Below are positions 1 to 9,700 of a stretch of 64,000 nt of DNA, piece after piece. The stretch covers positions 1-64,000 of the forward strand of contig NZ_JASBQE010000050.1 in assembly GCF_029960785.1 (NCBI RefSeq). The letters are read 5' to 3'. The notes beneath the pieces were generated by a model. It did not search any database, was not told where the DNA came from, and was given only the letters and a program-made list of their open reading frames with translations. Position 1 is the first letter of the stretch, and every line of letters starts with the position of its first letter. The DNA is from Polyangium sp. 15x6. Lineage in GTDB: Bacteria; Myxococcota_A; Polyangia; Polyangiales; Polyangiaceae. A program made the position numbers and the translations under genes.

Positions 1-236
1 TACCGGAAATCCGGCGGCGACTGATTCAAAGGCTCGCTGCGCCCCAAAGATGCGCGCGGTGCGGAGCGACGGTGCGGGCGCTCGTGCCGATATGAACGTG
101 TGGGTGGATGTGGCAGAGTAGTGCTAGCGCCCGTCCAGCCGTCCCGCATAGCTTTGACGTCCGTATCCGTTTTTGCTGGACCGGAGGTTTTTCGCCCCTC
201 TAGGATCGGACATCCAGAACACACGGACATCTGATC

Positions 237-645
237 ATGGCCCGCCCCAGCACCCTGCTTCTTGCATTCCTGTTGTCCGCCGGCGCCTGCGCGCAGCAGC
301 CCGATTTCGATCCGAGCAAACTGAAAGGTCCTGCCGGCGGCCCGGCGAACGAGGTACTGGTGCTGGGATCCTCGCACCTGTCGCAGCTGCCCAAGCGCTT
401 CGACCCGGCCGGCCTGCGCCCCCTGCTCGACCGGCTGGCCGCATGGCGGCCGCAGGCGATTGCGATCGAGGCCCTGTCGGGGCCGCAGTGCGACGTCCTG
501 CGCCGCTACCCGCTGCGCTACCAGGACACGATCACCACGTATTGCCCGGACCCGGACCCGGCCAGGGCCACGACCGGCCTCGACGTGCCGGCCGCCACCG
601 CCGAGGCGCACAGGCTGCTGGCCGCCTGGCCTGCCGCCCGCCCGA
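237..645 (+). pseudogene. DUF5694-like lipoprotein, 3' truncated (foreign-looking)
   Basis: ATG at 237 opens a frame with a hydrophobic leader ending at Cys18 (SAGAC), so probably a lipoprotein. It then runs into VLVLGSSHLSQLPKRF and a later IAIEAL stretch, which I recognise as the start of DUF5694 proteins, of unknown function and common in xanthomonads and sphingomonads. Family resemblance stops near residue 136 (about nt 640). Beyond that the frame stays open only because it reads antisense through the PEGA/TPR gene. Leu is mostly CTG here, while genes in the rest of the window mostly use CTC. Both the abrupt end and the codon use suggest a recently joined foreign piece, or an assembly or contamination join at the window edge. 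The family name is from memory of motifs. Confidence 0.5.
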
Positions 646-728
646 CCCCCCGCGCTCCTCATTCCCCAGACCCCTCCCCCGACTCTTCCGCCTGTGCCCG
701 CGCGAGCTTTGCCTTGATCTCCTCCGTC

Positions 729-2057
729 TCAGAGGTCGTGGTACACCGTGATCCCCGGCGTGATGACGAGTTGCCAGCTCCCGATGACGCGCTCGCTGAA
801 GTTCGCGACTTGATCCTGGGCCTGCGGGGCTCTGGATCTTGCGGTGAACGCCGCTTCGTATTGCGGTACGTTCGTCGGAGCGAACCCCAGAAGTCCCAGC
901 CTCAAGAGAATCGGCCAACCGGGCGCGAGGGTCCAGGGCGTACGCCATGCCCCCTGGAGCAGGAGGACGACGCCTGCGAAGCCGCTGACCGGCGTCTCGT
1001 CCGGTGGCACGAGGTCGAACGTGGACGAACCGTCGAATGTAGCGCGACCGTTCTGCGCCGCGCGGGCGTTGACGAGAGGGCCGCCGATGATCCCCAGGGT
1101 GAAGCCGGCGTCGAAGTGGCCGCCGCCTGCCGTGAAAGACGTATAAATCTCGGGTCCGGCGAAAAACGCGTTCAAGAAGAGGTCGTCCTCGACATCCGCG
1201 ACCTGCCGGACGCCGTCGACCACCACGGTCGCGCCGAGCCGGGATCGCGGTTGCCACTGGAAGAGGTAACCGGCCGTCGCGCCGACGTACAAGGATGACG
1301 TGAACCTGTAACGGTAACCGCCGCTGAGGAGCGCGCCGATCCCAGGACCTGCGCCACAGGCCTCGTCGCAATCGGTCACCGTCCCCCCGAGGCTCGGGCT
1401 GATCGCGAGCCCGATTCCGGCGTGGACCGAGTGGACGGCGAGCGCTGGTTTCGGCGGCTCCGGGGGCGAGGTCGGTGCAGGGGCCAGGGCCACGGCGACC
1501 CGGGCGTTCTCCTTCGGGAGCACGACGAACGTGGTTTCGAGCGGCTGATACGAGGGCAGCTCGATCTTCGCCGTATGCATTCCTATCGGCAGACGCATCG
1601 GCTGAGCTTGCGGCATCGTACCGACGTTCTTGCCATCCACGATGATCGTCGCGCCGGGATGGTCCCCGTCGAACACCACCGTCCCGACGATGCGTTCGAG
1701 CGCGTTGCGCAGCGCTTGCGCGGTTGCTTGATTGTTCGGCTGGAGCGTCGGGAAATCGCGCGCGAGCACGTCGAGCATCTCGAGCGCCTCCACGGGTCGA
1801 TCGAGCTCCTTCAAGAGGAGCACGATGTTCAGCGTATTGTTTTCGGACGGGCACGCCGCACGTGAGTTTCGGAATTCCGCGAGCGCACCTTCGAGGTTCT
1901 TCGCCTCGTACAGCGTTGTCCCTCGCTTGAAATGTGAAATCGCCAGGTCGCGATCTTCGCAGGTGGGTCCCGACGTTTGGGCGAGCGCGTGTGGAGCAAG
2001 GAAAAACGTCGCCAGCGTCGGACCTAGCAGCCGGAGGAAACCATGGATGTTGCGCAT
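729..2057 (-). CDS. TPR/PEGA-domain outer-membrane-type protein
   Basis: 442 aa. Residues 1-26 form a signal peptide (cleavage after AHALA). Residues about 30-110 are alpha-helical with TPR character (FKRGTTLYEAKNLEGALAEF). Residues about 115-190 form a PEGA domain (GATIIVDGKNVG, then LPIGMHTAKIELPSY). The rest alternates short polar and aromatic strands with Gly-rich turns, like a small outer-membrane beta-barrel. PEGA domains are thought to bind surface carbohydrate; the role here is unknown. An AAGGAA sequence lies 9 nt before the ATG. The gene lies 30 nt downstream of a Ser/Thr kinase on the same strand, so the two are probably co-transcribed, a common myxobacterial pairing. Confidence 0.8.
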   Translation of the reverse strand: MRNIHGFLRLLGPTLATFFLAPHALAQTSGPTCEDRDLAISHFKRGTTLYEAKNLEGALAEFRNSRAACPSENNTLNIVLLLKELDRPVEALEMLDVLARDFPTLQPNNQATAQALRNALERIVGTVVFDGDHPGATIIVDGKNVGTMPQAQPMRLPIGMHTAKIELPSYQPLETTFVVLPKENARVAVALAPAPTSPPEPPKPALAVHSVHAGIGLAISPSLGGTVTDCDEACGAGPGIGALLSGGYRYRFTSSLYVGATAGYLFQWQPRSRLGATVVVDGVRQVADVEDDLFLNAFFAGPEIYTSFTAGGGHFDAGFTLGIIGGPLVNARAAQNGRATFDGSSTFDLVPPDETPVSGFAGVVLLLQGAWRTPWTLAPGWPILLRLGLLGFAPTNVPQYEAAFTARSRAPQAQDQVANFSERVIGSWQLVITPGITVYHDL

Positions 2058-2087
2058 GGATGGATGTTCCTTGGCAATGCCTGCGCC

Positions 2088-3476
2088 TCAGAACTGGGGT
2101 CGCACTGTCATATCGGCCGATTCGTTCGGCTTGGGCGATTTCTCCGTGCGGAGGGATTTGGACGGGGAACCCTGGGAAGAAGGAGATACCGCAGGGGGGG
2201 CCGCGCTCGTCATGGCTTTCGTGATCGCTTCCGGCTGGGCCGGCGCAGGCTCCGGCACCCGGTGGCTCGCTGGAGCCGTCGGCTCGGCAGGTTTGGACGA
2301 TGGGGATGCTGCAGGCGCCGCTGCAGCGCTCGTCGGAGCCTCTGTGCGGGGAGGATCGGAGGAAGTGAAGCGGAAGGTCAACAGCGTCACCGCGGAGATC
2401 GCAATCATGACGATCCCCGCGAACACCATCGTGGCCGTTCGTGTCCTTGCCCGAGGAGAACCAGGTTCGAGGTCGCGCAGGGGACCCGAGGTTGCGAGCG
2501 GGGGGGCCGTCGTCGACGGCATCGGCGCGCGGCCGCCCATGGGCAGCCGCGGAGCCGCGTGGAGTCGCTCCCGTTCGGGGAGCGGGACGAACAGCTCCTT
2601 GCGGAGGCCCGTCCCTCCCTGCAGAAACGGCTGGATGGCCGCCAGCATGTCCCCCGCGCTCGCGTAACGTTGGTCGGGGTCGAGCGCGAGCGCTTTGTGC
2701 GCGATTGCGGCGATCTCGGGCGGGACCCAGGGGGCGAGATCCTGGAGAGGCGGCGCGGGCTCGGTGCAGATGGCCACGATGAGCTGCCCGAGCACCTTGT
2801 GAACGTGATGCGGCGTCTTTCCGCAGAGCGCCTTGTAGAGCACCACGCCGAGCGACCAGATGTCGCTGCGATGGTCCAGGCTTCGGAGGCCTTTGGCTTG
2901 CTCGGGCGACATGTATTGAGGAGAGCCGATCGTCGCGCCCGTTTGCGTGAGCTCGCCGGTCGTGACGGCCTCGGGGTCGTGCTTCCGCATTCGAGCGATC
3001 CCGAAGTCGAGGAGCTTCACCACGAGCTCCCCGCCGTCACGCTCGGCCAGGAACAGGTTCGCAGGCTTGATATCGCGATGCACGATCCCCGCCGCGTGTG
3101 CCTTTTCCAGCCCGAGGCAAGCCTGGGCGACGACACGCAGGGCGAGATCCGGAGGCAAGGGACCCGTGCGCTTGATGTGCGCGTCGAGATCCGTGCCCGT
3201 GAGGAGCTCCATCACCATGTACGGGTGCCCGGACGAACGGTCGACCCCGAGGTCGAAGACCTGGACGATATGCTGCGTCTCGATGGCTCCCAGGGCGCGC
3301 GCTTCGCGCTGGAACCGAACGAGCATCTCGTCGTTCGTCGCCAGCGCGTCCGACATCACCTTGACGGCGACGCGGCGTCCGGTTCCCACGTGACGGGCCT
3401 CGAACACGGAGCCCATGCCACCCGCACCGAGCGCACGCACGACGGAATACTTGTCGTCGATGGTGCTGCCTATCAA
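2088..3476 (-). CDS. Eukaryotic-type Ser/Thr protein kinase, membrane-anchored
   Basis: Hanks-type kinase of 462 aa. It has a Gly-rich loop GAGGMGSV, the catalytic Lys in VAVKVM, HRDIKPANLFL with the catalytic Asp, DFGIARM and SPQYMSPEQ in the activation segment. A Pro/Ala/Ser-rich linker follows the C-lobe, then one transmembrane helix (VFAGIVMIAISAVTLLTF) and a low-complexity periplasmic tail without a recognisable sensor. I chose TTG at 3476 because the kinase fold begins at once (IGSTIDDKYSVV), as in related kinases. An in-frame ATG at 3716 would add 80 low-complexity residues and run past the start of the divergent addB gene. No strong ribosome site marks either start. The PEGA/TPR protein downstream is a plausible partner or substrate (inference). 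Confidence 0.88.
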   Translation of the reverse strand: MIGSTIDDKYSVVRALGAGGMGSVFEARHVGTGRRVAVKVMSDALATNDEMLVRFQREARALGAIETQHIVQVFDLGVDRSSGHPYMVMELLTGTDLDAHIKRTGPLPPDLALRVVAQACLGLEKAHAAGIVHRDIKPANLFLAERDGGELVVKLLDFGIARMRKHDPEAVTTGELTQTGATIGSPQYMSPEQAKGLRSLDHRSDIWSLGVVLYKALCGKTPHHVHKVLGQLIVAICTEPAPPLQDLAPWVPPEIAAIAHKALALDPDQRYASAGDMLAAIQPFLQGGTGLRKELFVPLPERERLHAAPRLPMGGRAPMPSTTAPPLATSGPLRDLEPGSPRARTRTATMVFAGIVMIAISAVTLLTFRFTSSDPPRTEAPTSAAAAPAASPSSKPAEPTAPASHRVPEPAPAQPEAITKAMTSAAPPAVSPSSQGSPSKSLRTEKSPKPNESADMTVRPQF

Positions 3477-3625
3477 AGTGAAGGCAGAAAAACATGGTTT
3501 GTCAGCGTCGTCAAGGTGCCGTACGTACTGAGACGAACCGCGGGTTTGCCCGGGACGTTTGCCCCCGGTCCCTGAGACGAACGCTCTCGGGGCGTGTTGC
3601 AGGACGCAGCCCTCGGTGAGTAATT

Positions 3626-6600
3626 GTGCGTTCGCCAACGGAGGTGCGCCCTCGGAGCCCTGGAGCTTCGTTCCCCCCAACCCTGGCAAACCCCCCCGCC
3701 CCGTCCCCCGTTTCACCGGCCGTCCCCCCGGGAAACCTCTTGCCGCGCGATCCCCCCCCTGCCAAAAAGGCGCCCCTGTTTCTCGCGCCGACCGATCGCC
3801 ACGTCGAGCTCGCTCTTGCTGCGCCGGGCCAAGCTGCTCGTGGCGCCAGGACCTTGCGCGCCTTCGTGCAGGGCGCCCTCGCCATGGTCGAGCCGGATTG
3901 TGGCCTCGCTTCGAACGCCGTCACCCGCCTCGTCTCCCGCGTCGCCCTCGAAGCGGGCCCCGTCGCCGGCCTCGAGCTTCCCGACGCACCGGCCGAGCGG
4001 GTCGCGTTTGCCGACGTCATCGACTCCGCCCTCGGCCGCCTCCGCCGCGCCGGCGTTCGGCCGGACCACCTTTTCCAGGCCGAGGGACCCCAGGCTGCGC
4101 TCCTCGCCGAGGTCATGCGCCGCGCCGATGAAATCCTCGCGCAAAAGAGCCTCGTCGACCCGCGCAGCGCCGGGTTCGTCCTGTCTCGCGCCCTCCGCCG
4201 CGGCCCTTGTGACGCCCTCCTCCAGGAAATGTCGGCCTACGACGTCACCCTCTCCGGCCTCCTCGCCTTCGAGGCCGACGACCTCTCCTGGCTGGAGGCC
4301 TTGCATGCCCGCGCACGCGAGGCCGGTGGACGTGGCCTCGTCGTCGAGATGCCGCTCCTCTCGGGCGATTCCCTGTTCGACCCGACCGACCTCGACGAGG
4401 AGGCCGTCGGCGGTGTCGCCACCGTCCTCGAAAAACGCTGGGCCGAGCTCACGTTCGGCCCCTCCATCGATTGGAGCCCCCTCAATGACGGCGCCGCCTC
4501 CCTCGTATTGCGCGCCGCCGGCCCCGAGGGGGAAGCGCGCGCCGTCGCGGCCGAGGTCCTCTCCGCGCTCGGCAGCGGCGTCCCGCCCGAATCCATTGCG
4601 ATCCTCGTCCCCGCCCTCGACGACGCCACCCTCGATCCCCTCCGCGCCGCCCTCTCCGACGCCCGCATTCCTTTTCACGAGCCCCGTGGCCCCTCGCCCG
4701 ACGCTTCGCCCGAGGGCCGCGCCGCGCTCGGCCTCTTCGCGCTCGCGGCGGGACCCGTCACCCGCGAACGTGTCATCGATATCCTCCGCGCCCCCGGCCT
4801 TCATTCCGGTATCTGGGTCTCCGAGCGCGCCGAGCGCGACGCCGAGGCGAAGGCCGCATTGCTCGCGCACAGGCTTCGCGACGTCCCCGTCGAGGTCGAT
4901 CGCACCGGCACGCTCCTCGTCGACAATCTCCGCACCGTCATCGAAGCCGCGGGGGATGGGGACGAGGCCTGGATGCCGGAGGCCCTCACGCGAATGCTGG
5001 AGAGCGTCGCGCTCCTCGCGGGCGGAAAAACCCGGGCCGAGATTGCCGCGAGGTTTGGCACGCTTTGCGACAAGCTCGATCTCGGCCGGCCCTCGATGGG
5101 CGAGCTCGGCGCGGCGCTCCGCGTCGAGGCGCTCCGCGGTCGATCCCTCGCGCTCAAGGCCATTGGCGAAGGACAAGCGGCGGTGCGGGTCATTCGCGAT
5201 GCCACGCGCGCCGTCGTCGAAGCGGCCGCCATGCTCGGCCTCGAGGCTGCGCCGGCCCGCGTCGAAGAGCTTTATGCCGAGGTGCGTCGTGCGGGCGCGA
5301 CGCAGGGCCGGTCCGACGGCGGCGGCAGCCGCGCCAGCGCCGTCCGGATCGCCCGACCTTCCGAGCTTTGTGGGATCCGGTACGAGGTCCTGATCGTCAC
5401 GGGCCTCGGGCCGGGTGGGTACGGGCCGGAGGCGGACGGCGGGCTCATCGACGAACGGCTCTGGTCCACGCTGCCGGCCTCGGCGCGTCCGCCGACGTCA
5501 CGCGAGCGCGACCGCATCCGCCGCGCCGAGCTCGCGTGGGCCATGGGCGGGGCGCGGCGCGTCGTGCTCGCGTACAGCACCACCGACGACGAAGCCTCCC
5601 CGCACCCGACCGTCACGCGCGCGCTCAAAGCGCAGATCGCCGAGCGCGTCGAGCCCTCCTCGCGTGTGTCGCGGGCGGCCTCGCGGATCGATCCACGCGG
5701 GGCCGAGCTCGTCGCGCTCTCGGCGGGCTCGCTCCCGGCGCCGCTCATCGCGGATCGTGTCTCCATCGAGCGCGCGCGCCTCGCGTTTTTCCTCGATCCG
5801 CGCGCGGACGCAGGCCCCTTCACGGGCCGGATCGACGCCGCCGATCCCGAGCTCGCCGCGCACCTCCGCGCTTGCGTGGGCGGCGACATGCCCTCGCGGC
5901 CGATCGCGGTCACGCACATCGAGAAGGCCGCGGGCTGCGCGTTCGCGGGGTTTGCGCGGCGCGTGTGGAAGACACGTCGCCAGGAGGACGCGCTCGAAGC
6001 GGCGGATCCGCGCGAGCGGGGCACGCAGGTGCACGCGGCCACGGCGGCGGCGTTCCAGGCGGCGTGGGAGGCGGGCGGGCGAGCGAACCGGCGCAAGGCG
6101 CTCGAAGCCGCGCGCGAGGCGGCGATGCGCGCGGTCGGCGCGGACAAGGAGGCGGCGCCGCTGCGGCGCGAGCTCTTGATCGCGGCCGTCGACGTGGCGC
6201 TCGGCTTCGTCGCGCACGGGCTCGACGAGCAGGGTTTTTCGTTCGCGCTCGCGGAACAACCGTTCGGCCCGTCGGGCGAGGCGCCGTGGGACGCGCTCCC
6301 GATCGCGCCGATGCCGGGGGAAGGGGAGGGAGACCGGGCGCCGGGGCCGTCGGTGTTCGTCGAGGGCAAGATCGACCGCGTGGATCGAGGCGACGGCGGC
6401 AAGAGCGCGGCGCGCGTCGTCGACTACAAGACGGGGCAGATTCCGAGCAAGAGCGAGCAGGGAACCTTGCACCTCCAACTGCCGCTCTACGCCGCCGCCG
6501 TGGCGCGGGCGACGGGCGCCGAGGAGGTGCAGGCGCTCTACCTCGGCGCGGACAAGCGTGGCGAGATCAAGGCCTCACCGGCGAAGGACATGGACCGGCG

Positions 6601-6784
6601 CGCGATCGCGGACAAACGCATCGACGCGGAGCGCACGGCCCGCAAGGTGGTGCTCTCGCTGTGGGACGGCCACATCGAGCCGCGTCCCGTGAAGGGGGAT
6701 CTCTGCGATCGGTGTGACGCGCGGGACGTCTGCCGGAGGCCGGCCGTGGTGCCGGGCGAGGCGGACGAGGAGGGCGGCGGATGA
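3626..6784 (+). CDS. addB: AddB-type exonuclease/helicase-like subunit (PD-(D/E)XK)
   Basis: 1052 aa from GTG 3626; a TTG at 3739 is another possible start, since the first residues are Pro-rich. The C-terminal nuclease domain has GKIDRVD (about 914-920) and VVDYKTG (about 930-936), the PD-(D/E)XK core, then LQLPLYAAAV. A Cys at about 771 (AAGCAFAGF) and a C-x2-C-x5-C cluster at about 1027-1036 match the 4Fe-4S 'iron staple' of AddB nucleases. With AddA it would resect double-strand DNA ends for RecA recombination in the cytoplasm. The gene overlaps addA by ATGA, so translation is probably coupled. A RecB-family nuclease outside AddAB is the alternative, but the pairing argues against it. Confidence 0.85.
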   Translation: MRSPTEVRPRSPGASFPPTLANPPAPSPVSPAVPPGNLLPRDPPPAKKAPLFLAPTDRHVELALAAPGQAARGARTLRAFVQGALAMVEPDCGLASNAVTRLVSRVALEAGPVAGLELPDAPAERVAFADVIDSALGRLRRAGVRPDHLFQAEGPQAALLAEVMRRADEILAQKSLVDPRSAGFVLSRALRRGPCDALLQEMSAYDVTLSGLLAFEADDLSWLEALHARAREAGGRGLVVEMPLLSGDSLFDPTDLDEEAVGGVATVLEKRWAELTFGPSIDWSPLNDGAASLVLRAAGPEGEARAVAAEVLSALGSGVPPESIAILVPALDDATLDPLRAALSDARIPFHEPRGPSPDASPEGRAALGLFALAAGPVTRERVIDILRAPGLHSGIWVSERAERDAEAKAALLAHRLRDVPVEVDRTGTLLVDNLRTVIEAAGDGDEAWMPEALTRMLESVALLAGGKTRAEIAARFGTLCDKLDLGRPSMGELGAALRVEALRGRSLALKAIGEGQAAVRVIRDATRAVVEAAAMLGLEAAPARVEELYAEVRRAGATQGRSDGGGSRASAVRIARPSELCGIRYEVLIVTGLGPGGYGPEADGGLIDERLWSTLPASARPPTSRERDRIRRAELAWAMGGARRVVLAYSTTDDEASPHPTVTRALKAQIAERVEPSSRVSRAASRIDPRGAELVALSAGSLPAPLIADRVSIERARLAFFLDPRADAGPFTGRIDAADPELAAHLRACVGGDMPSRPIAVTHIEKAAGCAFAGFARRVWKTRRQEDALEAADPRERGTQVHAATAAAFQAAWEAGGRANRRKALEAAREAAMRAVGADKEAAPLRRELLIAAVDVALGFVAHGLDEQGFSFALAEQPFGPSGEAPWDALPIAPMPGEGEGDRAPGPSVFVEGKIDRVDRGDGGKSAARVVDYKTGQIPSKSEQGTLHLQLPLYAAAVARATGAEEVQALYLGADKRGEIKASPAKDMDRRAIADKRIDAERTARKVVLSLWDGHIEPRPVKGDLCDRCDARDVCRRPAVVPGEADEEGGG

Positions 6785-9700
6785 CGTTGCCCCCCGAAGA
6801 CACGCTGCTCTACGCGTTCCGGCGCAACATCGTCGTCGCCGCGAGCGCGGGCACCGGCAAGACGTACCGGCTCACGGCGCTCTACGTCCTGCTCACGCTC
6901 GGGCTCACCTCGATGGGGAAGGCCGACGGCGACGAACCCGCCGAGCCGATCCCGCCCGAGCGGATCGTCGCGACGACCTTCTCGCGCGCCGCGGCGCAGG
7001 AGATCGCGGCCCGCGTGCAGGCGGCGCTCTCCGAGATCGCGGCGTGGGACGAGGAAGCTCCCGCGCCGAAGCTCGCGGCGATCATCGAGGCCCGGCGCGC
7101 GGCCATCTCGGATCCGCCTTCGATCCCCGAGCTCAAGCGCCGCGCGGCCGACGCGCTCGGTCGCTCCGCGGGCGCGCGCATCGACACGTTGCATGGCCTC
7201 GCGCAGCAGATCGTCCGCACGCACGCGCTCGCGCTCGGCGTCGATCCGCAAGCGCGCGTGGTCGAGGAGGACGAGGCGCAGGCGCTCGCTGATCTCGCGG
7301 TCGACGAAGCGCTCTCGGCCGCCCTCTCGGCCGGCGGTGATCGCGCCGAGGCCGCGCGCGCGCTCGTCGCCGCCGCGAACGGCGTGTGGGGCGCGCGCAA
7401 GCAGGTCGCGAGCCTGTGCGACCGCCTCGACGAAGAAGGCCTCTTGCCCTCGGAGCTCTTGCTCGCCGAACACGAAGGCGGCGCGCGCTCCCTTCGCGCC
7501 TCGCTCGACTCCATCGTCGCCACCTGCGTCGCGGGCGGACAACGCACCAAGGACGCGGCCGCGGTCCTCGCGCGCGCCCTCGCGCAGGGCGGCCCCGGCG
7601 AGCTCTTCCCGGCCGCGGCCGAAGAGCCGCTCCGCGACCTCTTCGGCATCGCCATGCGTGGCAAGACGAGCGACGCCGACAAGGAGTTCGCCGCCTTCCG
7701 CGAAGAGCTCCCCGGCGACAGCAACGCCGAGCGCGCCGCGGGCCTCGTCGCCATCCTCCGCGAGGCGCCGCATCTCTCGGTTCGCGAGCGTGGCATCGTC
7801 GCCCTCCTCGAGGACGCGCGCACCCGCCTCGGCGCCCTCCGCCGCCAGGAAGGCCTCCTGAGCTTCGGCGACATGCTCCGCATGGCCCGCGACGGCCTCC
7901 GCGATCGCCCCGAGATCGCCGCGCAGGTCCGCGCTTCCATCGACGCGCTCCTCGTCGACGAGTTCCAGGACACGAGCCGCGCCCAGCGCGACATCGTCTA
8001 TCTGCTCCGCGAGCGCGAGGACAGCGCTCGCCCACCCGGCCGCGCGCCCATCGCGGAAAACCTCGTCGGGCACGGCCTCTTCCTCGTCGGCGACCGCAAG
8101 CAATCCATCTACGGCTTCCGCGGCGCCGACGTCGCCGTCTTCTCGCGCATCACGGGCGAGCTCTGCGGCCCGCTCGCTCGCGAGGCCCTCGCCCTCGCGC
8201 CCGAGATCTGCGCCCCCGAGGCCCGCGCCGACCTCGTCGCCCTCCGCGAGAGCCGCCGCAGCGGCGGCAAGATCCTCGACTTCGTCAACGCCTTCTCCGC
8301 CCACGATTTCCACGCCCCGAAAGACGCGCCTCCGCGCGACTTCGAGGTCGTCTACGGCCCCGCCGATCACCTCGTCCCCGTCACCGAAGCGGTCGGTACG
8401 GGCGAAGTCGTGCTCGTCGACGACGACGGCGCCTCGCCGCCCGACGCCGAGCCCGTCGTCCGCGGCGCCACGCGCTCCATGCGTGAAGCCTTCGTCGCCG
8501 CGGCCTTCGCCGCGCGGTTCGTCCGCAGCGGAGAGGGCTCCTTCCGCGACATCGCCATCCTCGCGCGTCGCCGCAAGACCCTCCCGCTCCTCGAGCTCGC
8601 GCTCGCTCGCATCGACGTCCCGCACGTCGTCGCGGGCCGCGCGCTCTTCGACACCTCCGAGGTCCGCGACGTCGCCGCGGTCCTTCGCCTCCTCGTCGAT
8701 CGCCGCGACCGCCTCGCGCTCGCGACCGTGCTCCGCGGCCCCGCGGTCGGTTTGTCGGACGCCGCCCTCGCGTGGTTGGGCGCGCCGAAAACCGGTCTGT
8801 CCTTGCCGCTCGAACGATCGGACGCCCCGCGCCTGCTGCCGACCTTGCCCGCCTGGGAGAAGCTCGGACCCGCGGATCGCACGCGCCTCGAAGACTTCGT
8901 CCGCCGCTTCGTCGAGCTGCGCCGCGCGGCCTTGCGCCTTCATCCAGGCGAAGCGATCCGCGCGGCCGTCGCGGCCTTCGACCTCGATCGTGTCTTCGCC
9001 TCGATGCCCCGGCCCGAGATGCGCATCGGCCACGTCGATCGCCTCCTCGGCGTGGCGCGTCGCCGCGGCGGCTCGCTCCCGGGCTTCGTCCGCTGGCTCG
9101 ATCGCCGCATGCGGGACGACTCCGACGAGCGCGACGAGGCCACGTTCGCCGAGGAGGAAGACGCCGTCCGCCTCATGACGATCCACGCGAGCAAGGGCCT
9201 CGACTTCCCCGTGGTGATCGTCCTCGACCTCGACGCGGGCGTGTCGCCGCGGCCCTCGGGCCTCGGGATCGCCTCGCTCGGAGGCCCGAAGCCCACGCTG
9301 ATCCTGCGGCATCACGCCTCGCGGCCGGATCCGCTCTCCGACACCATGCTCGCGCGGCTCGAACGAGGCGAGCGGCCCGTGCTCGATTCGCTCCGCACCG
9401 AAGCGCAGGCGAAAGCGGACGAGCTCGCCCGCGCGCGCGAGCTCGCCGAGCGGCAGCGCCTCACGTACGTGGCGATGACGCGGCCGAAGCGCGCCCTCGT
9501 CATGATCGGCGTCCCCGATCCGCCGGAAGGCTCTCGCAAGCGCGCGAAGGGCGGCTCCGCGTTCGAGTCCCTCAAAGACGGGCTCACGAAGCCCGCGATC
9601 AAGGACGCGATCACGCGCCGCGAGCAAGCCTCGGCCCTGCTCGCCGATCCCCACGCGCAGCCTCGCGAGGCGCGGCACGGCGCCGTCTCCCCGACGGGCC

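Noticed and set aside
2043-3575. 510-codon + strand frame opposite the Ser/Thr kinase
   Set aside because: Arg/His-rich antisense shadow; the kinase motifs are on the - strand.
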